Origin: Aricia agestis
Lineage: Eukaryota > Arthropoda > Insecta > Lepidoptera > Lycaenidae
Length of the DNA: 64,000 bases
Direction of reading: 5' to 3'
Assembly (NCBI RefSeq): GCF_905147365.1
Contig: NC_056416.1
Span: 3,926,001 to 3,990,000 of the forward strand
The notes under the pieces were generated by a model. It was not told where the DNA came from. It saw only the letters and a list, made by a program, of their open reading frames with translations, and did not search any database. A program made the translations under genes and the position numbers. Below are positions 26,401-32,294 of the stretch, in pieces (positions within the stretch are counted from its first letter, which is position 1; each line of letters begins with the position of its first letter).

Positions 26401-27371
26401 AATCATAGCATTAGAGTTTAGAGCATAATTGCTCTAAATGTTAAGAATGGATTTTTGATTTCTACTCAAGTGGGTGCAGGTTTGGTTCCAGGTAATGTTG
26501 TGTATTAATGAGACTTTTACAAATATCAACATTTATAATAAGTAATAAGTCAATAACCTATCCCAGGCACTGTTAAAAAAAAATGTTTGCTTAAAGAAGT
26601 TGGAGCAAACTGTATAAATTATCCACACTGGATGGAAAGCGTTTTGCCTGTAGAACATAATACGTATTATGTTATTATATTATACAGATAATTTATGCTA
26701 TGATAACAAGTACAACATTTGGCAAGTAAATAGTGAGTCAACTCAAATGATTCACATTATAACTAGGTTGTACTATAATGTAGACGGACATTTTTTCTCA
26801 ACATAATATTTTAAAGATAATTATTATCATAACATTATTTAAAACCACTGCATACATACAAAAAACATATTTATTACTATCGTTATAGGTTTTTTGAAAA
26901 ACTCTTAATGGTTTTATGCTAGTCATTCATAATGTGATGTTCTACAATTCCAATTATAAATATGAAGTTAATAATAATAAAAACAAGACTATATAAGTTT
27001 ATAATTTAATGAAGAATTTATATGAACATCATAATACACTGGCCCTCTAAATAATTTTAAGCTACCGCATGAATTGAAGCCGCTAAATAAACGTTGTTTA
27101 CTGTGTCACAAATATTCATAAAAAATCAAACACAATACTTGTAACTATTTGTAGTCTCATTATATTGGAGAAAGATAAATATAAATATGGGATATACTCA
27201 CTTCTCGGTGAGATACTGGGTGGTCCAATAGATCACTTCGCCCGGGAGCTCTGACTCCGTGATAGTGTAGCCCGCGATGTTCACTGGAAGTTGGTCCTCC
27301 GGGTCCACGGTTGCCGCGAAATTCTCGAAAAATACTCTGTACGATGTCAAATAGTCGTCTTTCTCGCCCAT
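5388..27371 (-). CDS. PP2C-type Ser/Thr phosphatase, PPM1E/PPM1F-like (3' incomplete)
   Basis: Metal-dependent protein phosphatase. Six minus-strand exons join in phase: 27371-27202 (ATG start, 56 codons plus 2 nt), 15891-15782, 12734-12517, 9993-9805, 7059-6916 and 5481-5388, giving 308 codons plus 1 nt. Every junction is GT-AG. Motifs in order are SRRAMEDRH, FYGVYDGHAG (metal-binding Asp), GGSTAVVV, AWAGDS, HKPDRP and WRVNGQLAVSRAIG. The N-terminal stretch before the catalytic domain and the GGKVMYWGTWRVNG variant match the PPM1E/PPM1F (POPX) group, known to dephosphorylate PAK and CaM kinases; that role is inferred from the family. The last exons, with the remaining metal ligands, are missing and should lie left of position 1. 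Introns hold a mariner, a LINE, a minisatellite and many MITEs. The start at 27371 is the first ATG of an open exon. Confidence 0.9.
5518..5687. mobile_element. Foldback MITE in PP2C intron 5
   Basis: Ends are imperfect inverted complements: tatagttcttgct at the left and gcaagaactata at the right, with gagtgcgcg/cgcgcactc further in. 170 bp, no coding frame. Confidence 0.6.
5982..6315 (+). repeat. GGGGGCAAACGAG-family repeat, copy 2
   Basis: Nearly full copy of the family described at 3006-3343, again starting in poly-T and ending at cccacgt. Confidence 0.8.
6711..6790 (+). repeat. Fragment of the ctgggggcac composite repeat
   Basis: Matches the start of the larger copies at 23455, 32295 and (inverted) 40155: gggggcacggtagtgccccc followed by gagccaagcgaagcgcaag. 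Confidence 0.6.
6916..7059 (-). CDS. PP2C exon 5: GGSTAVVV / AWAGDS
   Basis: 48 codons, acceptor TTGCAG at 7060-7065, donor G|GTACGC at 6916/6915. Encodes the GSTA strand, an AGDS turn (most PP2Cs have VGDS) and HAHKPDRP. Very GC-rich, unlike its flanks. Confidence 0.9.
7290..9512 (+). mobile_element. 5'-truncated non-LTR retrotransposon (LINE, Jockey/CR1 superfamily-like)
   Basis: An open reverse-transcriptase frame (7305-9239) is followed by about 270 bp of AT-rich 3' UTR and ends in short aaatttg/aaaatttg repeats at 9486-9512. No endonuclease domain precedes the RT, and upstream in-frame stops lie just before 7305, so the copy is 5'-truncated. It sits in PP2C intron 4, antisense to the gene, directly against the 47-bp minisatellite. 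No target duplication was found. Confidence 0.85.
7305..9239 (+). CDS. LINE reverse transcriptase, ORF2 C-terminal part
   Basis: 644 uninterrupted codons. RT landmarks in order: SNYRPIAILPTFSKIFEK (about residues 198-215), GVLLDMTKAYD with the first catalytic Asp at about 269, IPQGSVLGCILFLLYIND, and FADDIS with the catalytic pair at about 370-371. The N-terminal lysine-rich part matches the linker that precedes RT in Jockey/CR1-type LINEs. The usual apurinic endonuclease is absent. The first ATG is not a native start, because the element is truncated. Lack of stops in a dead-on-arrival copy points to a recent insertion. The AT-rich codon use differs sharply from the adjacent host exons. Confidence 0.9.
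   Translation: MVNESKNDVIQKYYKKYTKVLQRSIKTSKKLNYIKQMEKSDNKTKTMWRIINQKTGKTKTKTNIHKNIALKIKDVTIDCPLNIANTFNDYFATVGLNKNNKNIAEGRPVVDSPMCSMYLNPVNHKEVTNIIRSIKNKNSCGVDDIPPILLKHCAENLSIPLTYLINQSFLEAKFPDPLKISLIKPIHKKGDTHTPSNYRPIAILPTFSKIFEKAMCNRLYKFLEKNNILDDSQNGFRKARSTTLAVYKYVQMALQHVNDQKHVIGVLLDMTKAYDKVQYDILLKKLQGSGIRGPAYSWFKSYLENRVQIVQIEHYNDKTNEITIRRSRKQKIKCSIPQGSVLGCILFLLYINDLPKILNRKIALPILFADDISILMTYENNSKLRTILQDTLKKINDWLQDHNLEINYSKTKTIQFRSYKKPPLNINTTFQNTNLETVETFNLLGINIDTHINWKSHIEKTKIKLSKFTYALYHLKHSTDTKTALSAYYAYAYSWLRYGVILWGNSVNSNELFILQKKCIRIIAQIKKRDSCRPYFIKYNLLTLPSIYIQDICLFVFKNKDHFTKIEETHNINTRHKNKLHLPYSRIKMLNESPYYMSVKIYNKLPDFLTKENKLPSFKRKLNTYLIKHCFYSLEEYFSIDLSI
9520..9757. repeat. 47-bp GC-rich minisatellite, about 5 units
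   Basis: The unit reads ggcgtggcgagtacgtaccc then gcgcccgctgtacacgccgc then gtcaggg. Five near-identical units run from the LINE end to 9757, and a degenerate sixth reaches the PP2C exon 4 donor at 9805/9804. On the gene's strand each unit holds an AG followed about 10 bp later by GGGTACGTAC, a donor-like string. 47 is not a multiple of 3 and the unit has no stop, so several frames stay open on both strands. This explains the overlapping long but spurious open frames here. Confidence 0.9.
9805..9993 (-). CDS. PP2C exon 4: FYGVYDGHAG metal-binding exon
   Basis: 63 codons in phase 0, acceptor TTCCAG, donor AAG|GTACGT. Encodes FYGVYDGHAG, with the DGH metal site of PP2C, and ends FVRKTNQK. Reading through the donor stays open for about 35 codons into the minisatellite. 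Confidence 0.9.
10404..11695 (-). mobile_element. Intact mariner transposon (1292 bp)
   Basis: Inverted ends cgagggctgctatttatgta and its complement, about 25 bp and apparently perfect, flank an intact transposase frame. TA target duplications are at 10402-10403 and 11696-11697. The length is typical of mariner. It lies in PP2C intron 3, between exons at 9993 and 12517, in the same orientation as the gene. Confidence 0.95.
10469..11521 (-). CDS. Mariner transposase, DD34D
   Basis: 350 codons from the ATG at 11521 (MDLTREHFRAMIY). An in-frame ATG 39 bp upstream also exists, but the shorter form fits the usual 345-350 aa. An N-terminal helix-turn-helix region (YREIETSLGISMTSIHKIL) is followed by the catalytic triad TGDESW (D160 in the longer numbering minus 13, counted from MDLT), HHDNASCH (D252) and YSPDLAPNDFF (D287). 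Exactly 34 residues separate the last two. No stop or frameshift is visible. It would cut and paste its own element at TA sites. Activity is inferred only from intactness. Confidence 0.95.
   Translation of the reverse strand: MDLTREHFRAMIYYDFRRGLNQQQCFIQLTATFGDEAPSKTTVYHWYSEFNRGRSMLTDENKEGRPKTAVVPQNIDAVRELIMRDRHVTYREIETSLGISMTSIHKILHEHLAVKKICSCCIPHNLTIDQKRARVDWCKKMIKKYNRGTSKAVYNIYTGDESWIYAYDPETKQQSTVWVFQDEPKPTKVTRAKSTLKQMVACFFGINGHVATVPLENRKTVNSEWYTTICLPEVFEEIRKDNRQRRIILHHDNASCHTSAETTQFLEGQKIELTGHPPYSPDLAPNDFFLFPYAKNKLRGQRFSSREEAVDAFKMHVLEIPQSEWKKCYENWFQRMQKCVDHRGEYFEKQ
12243..12423. mobile_element. Foldback MITE with 45-bp arms
   Basis: Left arm gtctaaacacactaggctga continues through attacgccggcgtaatttcc. 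The right arm is its inverse, ending gcctaatgtgtttagac. 181 bp in PP2C intron 3, beside exon 3. Partly self-complementary sequence also surrounds it. Confidence 0.8.
12517..12734 (-). CDS. PP2C exon 3: proline run and MEDR motif
   Basis: 72 codons after a split Glu, acceptor TTCCAG, donor GAG|GTGAGA. Encodes a linker with six prolines, then SASVTKNSRRAMEDRH, the start of the PP2C catalytic fold. Confidence 0.9.
12890..13105 (+). repeat. Dispersed repeat (ccctggacaatgc family), copy 1
   Basis: Shares order and most bases with 60960-61185: ccatacaaacgt, ccctggacaatgc, cctgaatatctacggccac and aacccaaaaaatggccag. Unclassified. Confidence 0.7.
13110..15780. other. PP2C intron 2 body, no gene recognised
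   Basis: AT-rich. At 13470 ctggtgaccccgaa resembles the primer-binding/leader region of some LTR elements, but no LTR pair or coding frame is visible. GC-richer DNA with repeated ccagggcgc words at 15660-15760 abuts exon 2. Nothing else supportable. Confidence 0.4.
15782..15891 (-). CDS. PP2C exon 2
   Basis: Acceptor TTTCAG|A, donor TCAG|GTACGT. One nucleotide completes the split Lys of exon 1, then 36 codons beginning QCPLTLMIPLQRIILDEVQ and ending in FGFDEEES, plus one nt. Phase agrees with exons 1 and 3. It belongs to the N-terminal region upstream of the catalytic domain; no known domain seen. Confidence 0.85.
16111..16457 (-). mobile_element. tRNA-derived SINE, copy 1
   Basis: On the minus strand it begins gcctccgtggtctagtggc (A-box-like) and has a B-box-like ggttcgattcccgcg, then a non-tRNA body ending gaaacaggtgtggga. 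Copy 2 is at 34792-35110. The long tail and second copy show a SINE, not a functional tRNA gene. Confidence 0.85.
16460..18184. other. PP2C intron 1, no gene recognised
   Basis: Mixed AT-rich sequence with short open frames only. No repeat copy shared with the rest of the window was recognised. Confidence 0.4.
18188..18324. mobile_element. Harbinger-like MITE, intact foldback
   Basis: 137 bp with about 35-bp inverted ends (gggcctatttcaccacttcc and its near inverse). TAA duplications at 18185-18187 and 18325-18327 fit the 3-bp TWA preference of PIF/Harbinger elements. Confidence 0.8.
18330..20714. other. PP2C intron 1, no gene recognised
   Basis: Contains a minus-strand open frame of 87 codons at 19112-19375 and a plus-strand frame at 19275-19553. 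Neither matches a family I know and neither has flanking gene signals. No repeat copy recognised. Confidence 0.4.
20715..21105 (+). repeat. agggttccgt dispersed repeat
   Basis: Begins agggttccgtacccaaaggg, contains a gtccgtctgtctgtct tract and a cctacaatgg-like body, and ends with cgagtccgactcgcacttgg. Parts of it recur in the composite copies at 23455-24170, 32295-33700 and 39391-40155. A common lepidopteran repeat; class not certain. Confidence 0.75.
21735..21790 (-). repeat. Short LINE coding remnant
   Basis: Contains ttcgggaactaacccggcga and gagaagaaccggcg, repeated at 46770-46820. On the minus strand both read a YAGSSRRVSSRTGGRH peptide, a remnant of a longer coding element. Confidence 0.5.
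21930..22292 (+). repeat. RTE-like LINE 3' fragment
   Basis: From tctatactaatattataaag to gcgggcgaagccgcacgga. The phrase aactactggtccgatttgaa and the block cgaaggctataggctatatt are shared with 51660-52123. Confidence 0.65.
22388..23048 (-). repeat. GGGGGCAAACGAG-family repeat, copy 3, interrupted
   Basis: Inverted copy of the family at 3006. Its body (22388 to about 22675) and its poly-T end (about 23003-23048) are separated by a foldback MITE. Confidence 0.8.
22687..22997. mobile_element. Foldback MITE nested in copy 3
   Basis: Ends ctagcatacgccaacgagat and its exact inverse atctcgttggcgtatgctag, 311 bp. It splits the host repeat between ttgctttccatc and caggtgacccg, so it is the younger insertion. 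Confidence 0.85.
23455..24858 (+). repeat. Composite repeat, copy A
   Basis: Order of parts: gatgccccgccaagatgagc, ttgaaccctcgtaactttgg, a GACA-rich tract ending in gggtcccgtttttacccttt, cttcgcgtcatcgatagcgc, then the MITE right arm ending atgaaaatgtttttggtggg. The same order is seen in copy B (32295-34117). Copy C (39391-40155) holds the first half, inverted. Confidence 0.75.
24860..27195. other. PP2C intron 1, AT-rich, no gene recognised
   Basis: Very AT-rich. The only structure I can support is a perfect 24-bp hairpin at 25367-25418 (listed separately). Confidence 0.4.
25367..25418. repeat. Perfect 24-bp inverted repeat, 4-nt loop
   Basis: gtatgcattagatataatac continuing to acaaat pairs exactly with 25395-25418 around tgtt. 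Confidence 0.9.
27202..27371 (-). CDS. PP2C exon 1 with start codon
   Basis: Starts MGEKDDYLTSYRVFFENFAA and ends QYLTE plus two nt, donor AA|GTGAGT. The ATG at 27371-27369 is the first in an open, GC-richer stretch. DNA just upstream (27372-27660) is the likely 5' UTR/promoter area; no TATA box was recognised. Confidence 0.85.
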
Positions 27372-27712
27372 TTTGCTTGGATCTCGTCGCTTGTTCTTAA
27401 AATTATGATTTATTTATTGCATCGATCAAGAAACCCTTATTTCGAACGTAAACACCTCCTGTCGTTTGTAAAACACGTATACACTAAGTTACATGAAGTA
27501 ATCTTAATAATACTTATAAAGTAGCATTAATTAAACTAAATTCTACACGATTTCACTCTAAATAACTTTACAAAACTGTAATTCTCTAAAATCAAAACAC
27601 TCGCTCGACACTCGCCCAATTCGCATCTCGCTCACACACGTCATATTGGGGTGACCAGACTAATGGTTGGGATTACCCAACCATTATGAGTAAAAGACAC
27701 TGACCTCTATAA

Positions 27713-28259
27713 AGTTGTTATTCCATTTGACCAAATTTATAAAGAATCCTAAAAAGAATACTAATTAGAAGCTTCTTATTCCACTAATTGTCCTAATTTA
27801 GAAACTAAATCAGTTGTGACGACGCGGCGGTTTTGGCCAGACGTCTTCTTAATGGTTCCAGTTCTGTCAAAGCAACAAAAAATTGGTCTTCTCATAGGCT
27901 TAGCTGTTGGTTCAATGAAAATCAAAATAAAAAAAGGCGAAAAAGATGGTTGAAAGAATTTTTGCTCCACGAAAAATTATGAATTATAAACTTTCTGAAC
28001 TACATGGAATCAGCAGACTATTAGAAATTACCTACGAATGGATTCCAGATCGTTTAATTTAATATAATATAATATTGACTATAATACAATAAAAGGTTGA
28101 AACCACTGGCAACACTGATGACTGACTAAGTCAGAAGCCACACTTTTTCCGATTTAGTACACTAATTAGGATCCTAGCTTTCTAAATGTTATTCCACTTG
28201 ACTAAATTTAGTAACTAAATCATTTAGACGTCTTAAGTTAGTCAAATGGAATAACAACT
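27713..28259 (+). mobile_element. PIF/Harbinger-type non-autonomous element
   Basis: Ends agttgttattccatttgac and gtcaaatggaataacaact are exact inverses. TAA duplications lie at 27710-27712 and 28260-28262. 547 bp. An internal plus-strand stretch reads RRKRWLKEFLLHEKL, resembling the first conserved block of Harbinger nucleases, so it looks like an internally deleted copy of an autonomous element. A truncated relative is at 37105-37520. Confidence 0.8.
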
Positions 28260-28395
28260 TAACTAAACTATACTCGGCGAAAAGAGGCGATAGCGGTCAT
28301 TGACCTTTTTAGTCTAGGCAATAAACAAAATTGACCTCAAAAGACACAGATTATTACAGATTCATCGGCAAACCTCATGGTAACTCTTATATATG

Positions 28396-28485
28396 ACTAG
28401 CTGTTGCCCGCAACTTCGTCCGCGTGGACTTCTGTTTATAGCGCACGATGTTAACAAAATTGGTGTCAAAAATTAAAAATTAAAA
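28396..28485 (+). repeat. RTE-like 3' fragment (ctagctgttgcccgc)
   Basis: actagctgttgcccgcaact then cgtccgcgtggacttctg; the same words recur at 38289-38360 and in part at 60580-60610. Confidence 0.6.
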
Positions 28486-28980
28486 GCGTTTGTGAGCTCC
28501 ATCAAAAAAGTACTTCATCGTGAAAGAATGATCGAGGATAAAAACACCCTTTCTCGGATCAAGGCTTCGTCACAAACAAATCGGCAGGCTTTAGCAATAG
28601 AGGTTTTTTTGAGGGAACCATCTGATGCTGCAAGTGTCCATGGGCGACGGAAGTTGCTTCCCATCAGGTGACCCGTTTGCTCGTTTGCCCCCTTATTTCA
28701 TAAAAAAAATACAGGCTATGGATCGGGAACGGACTCTCGCGTCCTCACAATCCATGAAGCTCAGGGATTAACGAGTCCCTCGGTGATCATCATACAGACC
28801 AAGTCCCGAAAGCTGCAAGCCATGACAGCGTTCCTCATGCAGTTGTAGCCATATCCCGGCACACTAACACCTGTGTCTATTACACCGACACTGATGGAGA
28901 CGCTGTGATGGCAAGCTTCATAAAAAGAGCCACGGAGGTGTCAAAAATAAGTGATAATACTTTAGGATGTGTACGTATAC
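28486..28980 (+). pseudogene. Endogenous viral element: RNA-virus SF1 helicase fragment
   Basis: From about 28712 one frame reads SRVLTIHEAQGLTSPSVII and stops at 28846-28848. From 28836 a second frame, displaced by an indel, reads HAVVAISRHTNTCVYYTD and FIKRATEV. TIHEAQG and HAVVAISRHT match motifs V and VI of superfamily 1 helicases of alphavirus-like plus-strand RNA viruses (virga/nege-like among them) in order and spacing. An open stretch at 28486-28618 (AFVSSIKKVLHRERMIEDK...) may be more of the same viral protein, unproven. A GGGGGCAAACGAG repeat (28622-28711) splits the two parts. The frameshift and insertion make it non-functional. It is not a host gene and has no LTRs. Family level cannot be fixed by eye. 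Confidence 0.7.
28622..28711 (-). repeat. GGGGGCAAACGAG-family repeat, partial copy 4
   Basis: Only the 5' part of the family (poly-T to the catcagatg box), inverted; it interrupts the viral helicase fragment. Confidence 0.8.
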
Positions 28981-28984
28981 GTGT

Positions 28985-29090
28985 GTGTATTATGATGGCA
29001 AGCGCCCGTACGTCACGAGTTTCCCCATACAAAAGTGAAAAAAAAATTGGTCTTTCAGCGCCGCTACTTGCACAGTGAACTCTCTACAAG
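28985..29090 (-). repeat. Dispersed repeat (cccatacaaaagtgaaa), copy 1
   Basis: cgagtttccccatacaaaag and gcacagtgaactctctac are found inverted at 63480-63600. A more diverged form is at about 45225-45345. Confidence 0.65.
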
Positions 29091-29092
29091 GA

Positions 29093-29117
29093 TATATATA
29101 TATATATATATATATAA
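29093..29117. repeat. (TA)n microsatellite
   Basis: About 12 TA units inside repeat-rich DNA. Confidence 0.9.
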
Positions 29118-29139
29118 ATAATAAAAGAAATACTTTTGG

Positions 29140-29375
29140 GCAAGCATTAGCGCGATGTAGGAGACGCACGGCGCCATCTAGTATGGATTTTTGGAACTAA
29201 CTTAATTTGAACAAATTACAACGCTTTTTTCCAATAAAAAAGTAGCCTATGTCCTTTCTCAGGCTTTAGACTATCTGTTTACAAAATTTCATTACTATGG
29301 GTTCGGTAGTTTCGGCGTGAAAGCGAGACAGACAGACAGACAGAGATACTTTCGCATTTATAATATTAGTATAGA
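29140..29375 (+). repeat. RTE-like 3' fragment (gcgatgtaggagacgcac)
   Basis: Runs from gcgatgtaggagacgcacgg to tttcgcatttataatattag with a GACA tract. Related stretches lie at 38665-38925 and 61455-61710. Confidence 0.65.
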
Positions 29376-29526
29376 TTTACACTCGCGCGCGAACCGTGAG
29401 CCAAGCCGCGAGACGCGCCACGAGCCGAGAGTGTAAACTCGAGCTCGCATAAATAGAAGGACCGGTACGCTTAATATGCGCGGGCCGCACCTGCGTAGTG
29501 CTTCGTGCTTAAAACGATAGGTAGTC

Positions 29527-29769
29527 CATGGGCGTACCGAGGGGGGGCAGGGGGGGGGGGGGGGCACCTGCCCCCCCTGGATCATGTTAACTTCGCTACT
29601 AAGTATATTATCTATAAAAATTAAAAATTAAGAAAACGAATTTTTGCCATTTGTTTGCAATACAATATTTTTACAACTAAAAATTATTAATTTTTTATTC
29701 TTTATAAGCACCTAGCTTATATAAAATTTTATTGTTCCCCCCCTGGCCCAGAACCTGGGTACGCCCATG
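29527..29769. mobile_element. hAT-like MITE, copy 1 (TIR catgggcgtacc)
   Basis: Ends catgggcgtacc and gggtacgcccatg are inverted. G and C homopolymer runs lie just inside each end. Copy 2 at 35313-35497 has a clear 8-bp duplication; here the flanks (ataggtag / ataggtac) agree only approximately. Confidence 0.65.
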
Positions 29770-29811
29770 ATAGGTACCATTGGGCGATCTGCGTGTATCG
29801 TCCAATGGTAT

Positions 29812-30370
29812 TGTGTCGGTACATGGTATACGGACACGTAGTGCCATCTTACCGAGGGAACACAGGCAACATAAATCCCCTACTCGATACTAGATGGCGT
29901 TAGGTGCGCTAGTACATACTCGAATAGACTGTGCTTGAATTTTCTAGAAGTGTCTTGTTTACGTGTTTACCGGTTTATTTTGTTTACGTGTTTAGTTGCT
30001 TATGTTTATTGTGGTACATGCTCGAGCCTCCTAGAAAGTTCCGACACTTGTTTACTATCGGGAACTTTCCGGAATTCGTCTCGCCATATAAAAAGCCGCA
30101 GGTAGACGGCTCGGCAATTCAGTTCGATCTGAGCGATCTTCGAGGCGATTTCGGAGTGACAAATAGTGAGTGAACCAGTGAAACCTGCGACTTGGCTGCG
30201 ACCTAGGACAGTGATAGTACTTAGTGATTGGACCTAGTGATTAGTGTTTGGACTTAGTGCTAAGTGTTGTGACCTAGTGTGTGCTTGTGTGACTTAGACT
30301 TAGTGAATAAAGTCTTCAAGAGAGTCACCAGGTCTCTTCTCTCCAAATCCTCGAACCCTAGCACGTAACA
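29812..30370 (+). mobile_element. Solo LTR of an LTR retrotransposon
   Basis: 559 bp starting TGT and ending ACA, with 4-bp duplications GTAT at 29808-29811 and 30371-30374. Promoter layout inside: TATAAAAAG at 30087, an arthropod-type initiator TCAGTT about 30 bp on (about 30117), and AATAAA at about 30306. No second copy or coding part nearby, so it is a recombination remnant. A 4-bp duplication favours a Gypsy-type origin, by inference. Confidence 0.85.
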
Positions 30371-30888
30371 GTATCGTCTCATAGCACATGAAGATGAAGC
30401 TTCGTACGATAGACGCATGTGCGGCCGCGGCATTAGTAACTGAGACCGTAGTCGTAACGTATGCCGCGCCTAGCCTGCGTAGTGTACGCAGGTGCGGCCC
30501 GAGCATAATCATAGTTAGATTATTTCTCCAGTGCTGCATACTACAAAACTTTATTTTCCCTAAAGCAAAGAATACGTATCCAGCGCCTTCAAGAAAAAAA
30601 AACTAGTCATTTTTACATTGACATTTGACCATAGATAAAGTATCAATGCATTTGACTCAAACATAGAGTATACATTAAAGCAAGCTATGCTAATGTATAC
30701 TCTAAGGACTCAAATGTTAATGTTGGTAAAATCATAAACAGTGTTGCTAGACCGTGGGTAATTGCCCACGCTCGCGCTGGCGCCATGGGCAATTTTAGGA
30801 TTATTTTGGAAAAAGGGCGGAAAGGCTTGGAACCGGTAAAATATGGGTAATATTGAAAACAAATAATAATAGTAGTATAGAAATAGAG

Positions 30889-30986
30889 ATACTATATGAC
30901 ATAATATTATTATTACTGTAATTTTGTTGCAGTAAAGAATTACTGCAACAAAATTACAGTAATAATAATATTATGTCATATAGTAT
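30889..30986. repeat. Perfect 47-bp inverted repeat, 4-nt loop
   Basis: Left arm 30889-30935 (atactatatgacataatatt...) is the exact reverse complement of 30940-30986, around agaa. No mismatch. Confidence 0.9.
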
Positions 30987-31904
30987 CAATACCAATTCTA
31001 CTTATACAGATATGTTACGTCCATACTATTTTCCGGCCTAAATCTCTTCCGAACAATTTTCAAATTCAAAATTGCAAACATTGACAAATTTGACAAATAA
31101 GTGAAACAAAAGATACGAAAAATCATTTACATAAAAGAGACAGTTCTATTTTTAAACGTCGAATCGTATCGCTGTCTCTTTCTTCGCCTGAGCTATGACG
31201 AAAATTCGATTTTTTCCAGATTGTTAAAAGAAATAATTGAAAATGTAAATAATCGAGGTATTTATTGCAATCAAGATATGTGGCAAGAGATTCCATGTGT
31301 TTTGTTTACTTTCGAGTAGGTACATTTTCGAAACACGCTCGACGTCATTTTCAATTTATTTAGGTAAGACAAGACGCGGCACGTTCGTGACTGCGCTCGA
31401 TGCAGACTAAATAACGCGCGTGGTATTAACATATCTACTTTGAGTTTTTCATCATTGATCAATACTATCATACTATAATATCATAAAATGATGGCACTCT
31501 GAATGAAATAATTACGTAACTTAACATTAATGAGAGAAGTATCTAATTAGCTCAATATAAAATAATAATAATATTATCATTGCTTTGCATAAATAGTTTT
31601 GTTGTTTTATGAGATCGTGATCCGCAGTGGCCAGTGACCATATGTTGGTAACAAGCGATCTTTTTATAATGCAAAATAAAGTATAATAATATGAGGGTGT
31701 CAAGCTAAAGTTTAATAGATTCCCCTCATGAAGCTAATATAGAGCATAAATTTGTTTTAGCTTAGTGATTCGGATTCCCCTACACGGATTTTTTTTAATG
31801 AGTAGGGGCGATTTTCTGTCGGAAAGGGCAATTTTAACAACCTGCGTGGGCAAATGTTTTGATCAGGTCTTGCAACACTGATCACAAATGACAAATCAGT
31901 AATC

Positions 31905-32137
31905 AGAGTCTGGCTAGCGAAAGATGAGACTGGAAAAAGGCGGCAAATTCAAAAAATCGACGTTTAACAACCATGTCTATAGCCGGAATTAAAGTTTTGA
32001 TCTACGAACTACGAATAATAAGGTTTCTTAGTTTTTATTATTCATAGTTCGTAGATCAAAACTATAATTCCGGCTATAAACAGGGTTGTTATACGTCGAT
32101 TTTTTTAATTTTCGAAATCTTTCGCTAGTCAGACTCT
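31905..32137. mobile_element. Foldback element with about 100-bp arms
   Basis: agagtctggctagcgaaaga at the left and its near inverse at 32118-32137. The inner halves atctacgaactacgaataat and attattcatagttcgtagat pair around a short centre. No coding frame. Confidence 0.8.
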
Positions 32138-32294
32138 ATTGAACTGATAAAACCGGTATCTCTATTTACAATTTGCTTAAAATTTTAATCATTCAGTCCG
32201 TAACAACCTTCATATTTCCAAAGCAAGACTTATTTAATAATCCTAAAAGTCAAAGTAGTTAAGTGGTAAGTATAATTATTGTTAATCTTATGTA

